From positions 44,850 through 108,849 of the forward strand of contig JBBDSW010000129.1 of NCBI GenBank assembly GCA_040904745.1: DNA of 64,000 bases, in the 5' to 3' direction. The notes below the pieces were generated by a model. The model had not been told where the DNA came from and ran no database searches. It was given only the letters and a program-made list of their open reading frames with translations. Below, in pieces: positions 59,327-64,000 of the stretch (positions are counted from its first letter, which is position 1; every line of letters starts with the position of its first letter). The position numbers were made by a program, and so were the translations under genes. The DNA comes from T1Sed10-7 sp040904745 (lineage in GTDB: Bacteria > Actinomycetota > Nitriliruptoria > Nitriliruptorales > Nitriliruptoraceae).

Positions 59327-59333
59327 GGCAGGG

Positions 59334-60083
59334 ATGCGGACCACCGTGCACCTCGAGGGCGATCTCGTCGATCTCGTCGGCGAGCCCGAACACGACATCG
59401 CGGTCGTGGAGCCACGCTCCGTGAAGGACCTGGTCGAGTCGATCGGCATCCCGCATCCGGAGATCGGCCTGCTGGTGGTCGACCAACGTTCGGTTGGCTT
59501 CGACCAGCGCGTCTTCGGGGGCGAGCAGGTGACGGTCCATCCGCCGGGGCACGAGGTCTCGATCGATCCGCGTCTCGACCTGTGGCCCGAGCCGGTCGAA
59601 CCTCGACGCTTCGTGCTGGACGTGCACCTCGGGACGCTCGCGCGACGGTTGCGGGTGCTCGGCTACGACAGTTGGTACCGATCGGAGGCGAGCGACCCTG
59701 AACTCGCCGGTGTCGCGGTCGGGGAGGATCGGATCCTGATCAGCCGCGATCGGCAACTGCTGATGCGACGCACCATCCTGCACGGCTACTGCCCGCGGTC
59801 CGACGACCCAGACCAGCAGCTCGACGAGGTGGTGCACCGCTACCAGCTCACCGGTGCTCCTGGACCCCTGACACGGTGCCCGCGGTGCAACGGCCTGCTG
59901 GCCTCCGTGACCCGTGAGGAGGTCGGAGACCAGCTACCGCCACGGACCCGGATGGCGTTCACCCGGTTCGCCCGGTGTGCGCGCTGTGGGCAGATCTACT
60001 GGCCGGGGGCGCACCGCGCGGCGCTGGAGCGTGTGATCACTCGGGCACGGGGTCGACCGCCAGCAGGGTCGAGCCGTCGGTGA
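59334..60083 (+). CDS. Mut7-C RNase domain protein with ubiquitin-like N-terminus
   Basis: A 249-residue protein from ATG 59334. An N-terminal Ub-Mut7C beta-grasp domain (about 1-80, RTTVHLEGDLVDLV... VFGGEQVTVHPPG) precedes a Mut7-C PIN-like RNase domain (about 95-235). The RNase core begins FVLDVHLGTLARRLRVLGYD, with the acidic residue D after the strand, and ILISRDRQLL. It ends in a zinc ribbon, CPRCNG... CARCGQIYWPG. Family members are predicted nucleases related to Mut-7. The last 47 nt overlap the convergent propeller gene. Confidence 0.85.
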   Translation: MRTTVHLEGDLVDLVGEPEHDIAVVEPRSVKDLVESIGIPHPEIGLLVVDQRSVGFDQRVFGGEQVTVHPPGHEVSIDPRLDLWPEPVEPRRFVLDVHLGTLARRLRVLGYDSWYRSEASDPELAGVAVGEDRILISRDRQLLMRRTILHGYCPRSDDPDQQLDEVVHRYQLTGAPGPLTRCPRCNGLLASVTREEVGDQLPPRTRMAFTRFARCARCGQIYWPGAHRAALERVITRARGRPPAGSSRR

Positions 60084-61668
60084 CCAGCAGGGGGTCCTGG
60101 TCGATCAGCCAAGCACCGTGTTCCCCCCGGATCTGCACCCACCCCGCAGCGGACTCGATCCGCATGCCGTCGGCCGTCTGCCGGATCTCACGCCCATCGG
60201 CGTCGGTCCACGCCTCCGGGCCAGCTCCGGTGTCGGTGGTCGGGTCGACGTGCCGCGTCGCCCCGCTGGCGAGGTCGAAACTCGCCGTTGCGCCTCGCTC
60301 ACCGTGCAGGAACAGCCGGTCGTCCCCTGCGCTCAGGCGGACGTACCCGGTCAGGGATCCCTCGACCTCCGTGCGCCAGCTGAGCTGTACCGATGCATCC
60401 AGTGCCAGCACGGCCAGCTCGCTGTCGTCTCCGTCGACCATCGGACCGCGGTCACCGTCCTCGCGTGGCTTCCGGTCGACCAGCACATACCAGCGACCGT
60501 CCGTCTGCTGTAGCGCGGTGACGAGCGACCCCTCGAGTGCGAGGAGCTCGACCCCGGTGTGCGCGTCGACGAGGACGTCCCCCACATCCTCTCGTCCCGT
60601 GGCCAGCACCACGTGATCCCGTTCCGGAGCGGTGTGCACGACGTGCTGCGTCGCGCGTTCCCACCGCACGGTCCCGTCGTCCACGTCGTGGGCACGCGTG
60701 ACCACGCCATCGTCGACCGAGGTACTGATCACCGCCACCTCTTCGTCGAGCGTCCCGGAGAGCTCTCCGGGCGCCGACCACAGCAGTGCACCGGTGCCAC
60801 CGTCGAGGACGTGGACCCGGCCCTGGACCCACGGGCCGCTGGCACCCTCACTCGAGCTACCCCGGAAACGGAGGTCGCCCCCGAACACGAGGAGCCGGTC
60901 ACCGTGCGAGCGCAGGTACCAGACCCGCTCGTCGGTGAGGCGTTCCTGCCAGCGGAGTTCACCTTCGAGGCTCATGCTCACGATCGTGCCGTCGATCGCC
61001 ACGGCGATGCTGTCCGCCAGGATGGCCGCAGCGAACGAGCCTGGCTGTGCTCCGCGTCCTCGTTGTCCCCGCACCGCCCGTTCGATCTCGAGCTCGCGAC
61101 GGACGATCTCGTCACCGGTCCGTGCGTCGATGACGAGGAGTCCCAGTGATCCACCATCCCTGTCCGATGACGCTGCGTCGTCGGTCCGCAGGCCGCTGTC
61201 GTGGAGGAAGAACACCTGATCCTCGGTGCTGCCGATGCGCGCCCACTCGTCGGCGAGCGTGAGGCGCCAGCGTTCACATCCATGGGGCTCGCAGCGCAGC
61301 CTTGCCCCCGTCGCTCTCGCCTGGAGCTCGGCCTGCAGATCCTCAGCTACCTCGCCGGTGGCCTCCAGAGGTGCTCCTGTCACCTCGTCGGTCAGGTCGA
61401 CGTCCTGCGCAGTGCCGCCGGATGCTCCCGGAGCGGGGTCCGCACTCAGGACGGTCGCGACCGCGCCGGCCGCGACGAGCACGCCAACCCCGAGCAGGAC
61501 GGCTGGTCGCCAACGCTGGCTACCACGGTGCGTCGGCTCACGTGAGCGGCTCTCGCTCTCGGTCCGGACCAGCAGGGGGGCACCACAGCGTCCGCAGTAG
61601 CGGGCGGCACGGCTCGGGGCGGTCTGCTCACAGGTAGGGCACGCAGGAGCTCGGTGGAGCCGCGGCAA
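60037..61668 (-). CDS. Zinc-ribbon, membrane-anchored beta-propeller (PQQ-like) protein
   Basis: A 543-residue protein from TTG 61668 with AGGAGGG upstream. A cytosolic zinc ribbon (C10-P-T-C13 and C25-G-R-C28) is followed by a membrane helix at about 54-76 and an extracytoplasmic region of WD/PQQ-like strands with W-x-x repeats (for example GALLWSAPGELSGTL, VRWERAT, SWRTEVEGSL). The pattern gives about seven blades from about 120 to 540. The domain order, zinc ribbon inside and propeller outside, suggests a sensor or scaffold; no enzyme motif is present. Confidence 0.75.
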   Translation of the reverse strand: MPRLHRAPACPTCEQTAPSRAARYCGRCGAPLLVRTESESRSREPTHRGSQRWRPAVLLGVGVLVAAGAVATVLSADPAPGASGGTAQDVDLTDEVTGAPLEATGEVAEDLQAELQARATGARLRCEPHGCERWRLTLADEWARIGSTEDQVFFLHDSGLRTDDAASSDRDGGSLGLLVIDARTGDEIVRRELEIERAVRGQRGRGAQPGSFAAAILADSIAVAIDGTIVSMSLEGELRWQERLTDERVWYLRSHGDRLLVFGGDLRFRGSSSEGASGPWVQGRVHVLDGGTGALLWSAPGELSGTLDEEVAVISTSVDDGVVTRAHDVDDGTVRWERATQHVVHTAPERDHVVLATGREDVGDVLVDAHTGVELLALEGSLVTALQQTDGRWYVLVDRKPREDGDRGPMVDGDDSELAVLALDASVQLSWRTEVEGSLTGYVRLSAGDDRLFLHGERGATASFDLASGATRHVDPTTDTGAGPEAWTDADGREIRQTADGMRIESAAGWVQIRGEHGAWLIDQDPLLVTDGSTLLAVDPVPE

Positions 61669-61901
61669 CGGGACTGCCCTCCTGGTGGTGCGGTGATGGC
61701 GCTCGGACCACGCTATGCCCCGGAGGCTCCGCCAGCGAGCACCGATCGGTGTGCTATCTACCGAGTGGCACGTCCGGGTGGGTGCGTGCTGCCTGGTGGA
61801 GGTGGGTCAGGATTCCTCTACCGGGTGGGGCCGCCGGGCTAACATCGTGAGGGCATAGGCGATGGGGGGCGGTTGCCCACCGGAAGACGAGAGGCGGGCA
61901 G

Positions 61902-62417
61902 ATGGCGGCGCGTAGCGGAGAGAACATCATCGTCGGGGTCGATGGCTCGGCGTCGTCCCGGGCCGCGTTGCGGTGGGCCTACCGGCAGGCGGTGCGCACC
62001 GGGGCGGCGCTCCACGTCATCCATGTCTATGCCGTCGACACGGGGGAGAGCCCGTACGCGGGCTCGTACCCCTTCACGACGGACCGCACCCTCGTGGCCC
62101 AGCTGAGCGACGCGGAAGCGCAGTGGCGCGAGCAGCGCCAGCACCGTGCGCACGAGGCCGCCGAGAAGCTCGTCGAGAGCCTGCTCTCCGAAGCGCAGGA
62201 GGAAGAGGGCGAAGCCGAGGTCACCCAGGAGGTCCTGCTCGGTGACCGCGTGGCCGAGACCCTCGTCGCGCGATCGCGTCACGCCGATCTCCTGGTCGTC
62301 GGATCTCGTGGCCGAGGTGGCTTCCGCGGGCTCCTACTGGGCTCCGTTTCGCAACAGTGCACGCATCATGCTGCCTGCCCGGTCGTCGTCGTGAGGGCAC
62401 CGGAGATCACGCACTGA
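61902..62417 (+). CDS. Universal stress protein (UspA family)
   Basis: A 171-residue protein with the ATP-binding pattern G-x2-G-x9-G-S in VVGSRGRGGFRGLLLGSVSQ (about 133-151) and IIVGVDGSASSRAALRWA at the start. A charged insertion (about 65-110, Glu/Arg/His-rich) is present between strands. ATG 61902 is preceded by weak purines; TAACAT (61840-61845) is a possible -10. Between 61669 and 61901 nothing else is seen. It stands beside a CBS-pair gene, a common stress-protein partner. Confidence 0.88.
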   Translation: MAARSGENIIVGVDGSASSRAALRWAYRQAVRTGAALHVIHVYAVDTGESPYAGSYPFTTDRTLVAQLSDAEAQWREQRQHRAHEAAEKLVESLLSEAQEEEGEAEVTQEVLLGDRVAETLVARSRHADLLVVGSRGRGGFRGLLLGSVSQQCTHHAACPVVVVRAPEITH

Positions 62418-62482
62418 GCGAGATCGTGGTGGCGGGAGGCGAGTGTCCGTGCGACGATCGTGGTCCCGAGCAGGAGATGGAC

Positions 62483-62926
62483 ATGGGGAGCACGGTCGCC
62501 AGCATCCTCGCGCACAAGGGATCCGACGTCACGACGATCTCACCGGATGCCCGGATCGCTGAAGCCACGGAACTCCTCGCAGACCGAGGGATCGGCGCGG
62601 TCGTCGTTACGAGTGATGGCAAGACGATCGAAGGCATCCTCTCGGAGCGCGACGTCGTACACCACCTCGCAGCTGCTGGCGCGGCCGGCTTCGAGGACGA
62701 GGTGGGGGATGCGATGACCCGCGACGTCGCCACCTGCACTCACAGGACCACCGTGGATGAGCTCATCGTGCTCATGACCGAGGGCCGGTTCCGGCACGTG
62801 CCCGTGCGCTCCGCCGGTCAGCTCGCGGGCATCGTGTCCGTCGGGGACGTCGTGCGTGTACGGATGGAGGAGCTCGCCGAGGATGCCGATCAGCTGCGCG
62901 CGTACGTGTCGGGCAGCAGCTACTGA
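62483..62926 (+). CDS. CBS-pair protein
   Basis: Two CBS domains (about 10-65 and 78-140) in 147 residues. I choose ATG 62483 because AGGAG lies 6 nt upstream; ATG 62477 has AGGAG directly adjacent and so is less likely. It opens GSTVASILAHKGSDVTTISPDARIAEA, with the CBS motifs GIGAVVVTSDG, GILSERDVV, RFRHVPVRSAG and GIVSVGDVVR. The domains usually sense adenine nucleotides. The effector target is not evident. Confidence 0.88.
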   Translation: MGSTVASILAHKGSDVTTISPDARIAEATELLADRGIGAVVVTSDGKTIEGILSERDVVHHLAAAGAAGFEDEVGDAMTRDVATCTHRTTVDELIVLMTEGRFRHVPVRSAGQLAGIVSVGDVVRVRMEELAEDADQLRAYVSGSSY

Positions 62927-63002
62927 GGCGCCTCGTACCTGCGCTGGCGATCCCCGTATCCACCGCCACCAAGCTCCGGTGTCGGTGTGGCCAGCCAGGG
63001 TG

Positions 63003-63097
63003 TACCCTTCGGACATCACGCGCCCGGTCGGGGCCCCATGTTCCGCGCTTCCGACGGCACGACCCGTCTCGGTGCGCGTCGCGATCGGGAACAACAC
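63003..63097 (+). promoter_or_regulatory. Cold-shock gene promoter and leader
   Basis: TACCCT (63003-63008) is a candidate -10, giving an 80-nt leader to the ATG at 63098. Long leaders often act as thermosensors in cold-shock genes. I saw no clear hairpin here. Confidence 0.35.
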
Positions 63098-63301
63098 ATG
63101 CCAGAAGGTACCGTTAAGTGGTTCAACGCTGACAAGGGCTACGGCTTCATCAGCCCTGCCGAGGGTGGCGACGACCTGTTCGTCCACTTCTCCGCGATCC
63201 AGTCGGACGGCTACAAGTCCCTCGAGGACGGTCAGCGCGTCAGTTTCAACGTGGGTCAGGGCCAGAAGGGTCCCCAGGCCACCGAGGTGCAGCCTCTCTG
63301 A
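63098..63301 (+). CDS. Cold-shock protein
   Basis: A 67-residue single-domain CspA-type RNA chaperone, opening PEGTVKWFNADKGYGFISP. RNP1 is KGYGFI (13-18) and RNP2 LFVHF (27-31). The start, ATG 63098, gives the family length; a longer upstream frame has no match. A hairpin terminator follows 66 nt later. Confidence 0.96.
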   Translation: MPEGTVKWFNADKGYGFISPAEGGDDLFVHFSAIQSDGYKSLEDGQRVSFNVGQGQKGPQATEVQPL

Positions 63302-63366
63302 GGTGACGCACGCACGGCCCTGAGCTCCGGGATCGGTCCTGCCGGACCCAGAGCATGAGGTCGAGA

Positions 63367-63391
63367 CGAGCCCCGCCATCGGCGGGGCTCG
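63367..63391 (+). terminator. Terminator of the cold-shock gene
   Basis: CGAGCCCCGCC pairs with GGCGGGGCTCG around the loop ATC, an 11-bp perfect stem, followed by CTTGCG. The strongest terminator hairpin in the window. Confidence 0.85.
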
Positions 63392-63495
63392 CTTGCGTGC
63401 GCCGGCTCCCTCGTCGGTTGCGACCCTCCGGTGTGCAAGGCTGCGCTCTCATGATCGGGGGCGTGCGGACCATCGGGCCCCGTCAGGAGGGGTGG

Positions 63496-64000
63496 GTGGC
63501 GCAGGAGCAGGACACCGGCGACGAGACGAGGCGCTACGGGACGATCGAAGGCGTGTTCGTCCCGACCACGCTGACGATCCTCGGGGTGATCCTGTTCCTG
63601 AGGACCGGCTGGGTCGTGGGCAACGCGGGGCTCCTCGGTGCGGTCGGGATCATCCTCTTCGCGTTCACGATCACCGGCTTCACCGCGCTGTCTCTGGCCT
63701 CCATCTCGACCAACATCACTCCGGAGGCCGGGGGTGCTTACGGCCTCGTCGCCCGATCCTTCGGCGTCGAGGCCGGCGGTGCGGTAGGTGTGCCTCTCTA
63801 CCTCTCGCAGAGCCTGGTCATCGGGCTCTACGTGTTCGGGTTCCGGGACGGGTGGCTCGCGATCTTCCCCGGTCATCCGCCACTCGCCGTCGACATCGCG
63901 GTGGTCGCGGCCCTGGTCGGCATCGCGTTGATCAGCACGAAGGTCGCCTTCCGCATCCAGTTCCTGATCCTGGGCATCCTCGGGGTCGCTTTGGTTTCGG
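63496..64000 (+). CDS. Cation-chloride-cotransporter-like (APC superfamily) permease, partial
   Basis: Runs off the window end, with 168 codons seen. GTG 63496 has AGGAGG 5 nt upstream; an in-frame GTG near 63464 is an alternative start. The sequence has RYGTIEGVFVPTTLTILGVI, ILFLRTGWVVGNAG and the conserved EAGGAYGLVARSFG, matching SLC12-like cation-chloride cotransporters, with at least four helices. The likely role is ion and cell-volume balance, consistent with the osmolyte genes upstream. The C-terminal half is missing. Confidence 0.82.
   Translation, partial: MAQEQDTGDETRRYGTIEGVFVPTTLTILGVILFLRTGWVVGNAGLLGAVGIILFAFTITGFTALSLASISTNITPEAGGAYGLVARSFGVEAGGAVGVPLYLSQSLVIGLYVFGFRDGWLAIFPGHPPLAVDIAVVAALVGIALISTKVAFRIQFLILGILGVALVS

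Noticed and set aside
61654..61842. 62-residue plus-strand ORF between the propeller gene and uspA
   Set aside because: No ribosome-binding site, Pro/Gly-rich random composition, lies in a promoter region.

Overview
The window is 64 kb of very GC-rich, gene-dense chromosomal DNA, held in a draft scaffold with three N gaps (10, 100 and 10 N). Gene content and order are those of the actinobacterial core chromosome: infB-ylxP-rbfA-nrnA-truB-ribF-rpsO-pnp-M16 peptidase-dapB, then dapA-rnj-ftsK-rodZ-rimO-pgsA-cinA-thpR-recA-recX-miaB-miaA-dapF-hflX, and lexA divergent from a LysM division inhibitor followed by nrdR. Actinobacterial CGAACN4GTTCG SOS boxes and many GTG and TTG starts fit this. A BCCT-type betaine transporter with its own betaine-binding lipoprotein and a cation-chloride-type transporter suggest salt stress. 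A deep, salt-adapted actinobacterial lineage such as Nitriliruptoria is a guess, not shown by the sequence.

Layout. 0-7 kb: translation and ribosome-maturation operon. 7-13 kb: rpsO, pnp, M16 peptidase, an MBL hydrolase and dapB, broken by a poly-G/N/poly-C scaffold join. 13-15.2 kb: a 593-residue protein built of about fourteen 35-residue PPR-like repeats, then a hairpin terminator and a repeated sequence around the 100-N gap. 15.2-21.2 kb: ABC exporter, SGNH hydrolase, a two-domain ThyX-like protein and small membrane or Dabb proteins. 21.4-34.4 kb: dapA, RNase J, nitronate monooxygenase, FtsK, RodZ-like, RimO, PgsA, CinA, ThpR and a DEDDh exonuclease. 34.5-36.5 kb: recA-recX with a LexA box inside the recA promoter. 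36.5-39.5 kb: a MetP/MetS-type amino-acid importer pair and a small accessory patch (antitoxin-like fragment, DUF6226 gene). 39.6-46.3 kb: miaB-miaA-dapF-hflX, then lexA and the LysM inhibitor sharing four SOS-box-like sites, then nrdR. 46.4-51.3 kb: thioesterase-like, GNAT, an amidase-fold protein lacking catalytic residues, and an AI-2E-family permease. 51.5-54.6 kb: B12-dependent ribonucleotide reductase behind two NrdR-box-like sites. 54.7-64 kb: YeiH, the BCCT and betaine-binding lipoprotein pair, a Cys-rich protein, a Mut7-C RNase, a zinc-ribbon beta-propeller protein, UspA, a CBS protein, cold-shock protein and the start of a CCC-type transporter.

Working together: dapA, dapB and dapF supply diaminopimelate for lysine and peptidoglycan. 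recA, recX, lexA and the LysM inhibitor form an SOS module. nrdR and nrdJ form a regulator-target pair 5 kb apart. PNPase, RNase J and the RNase-like Mut7-C protein handle RNA turnover, and the PPR-like protein may join them. No rRNA, tRNA, CRISPR array or complete insertion sequence was seen. The most unusual items are the bacterial PPR-like protein, the ThyX-like protein whose signature motif is split between its two domains, the catalytically stripped amidase, and the BCCT plus orphan betaine-binding lipoprotein operon.
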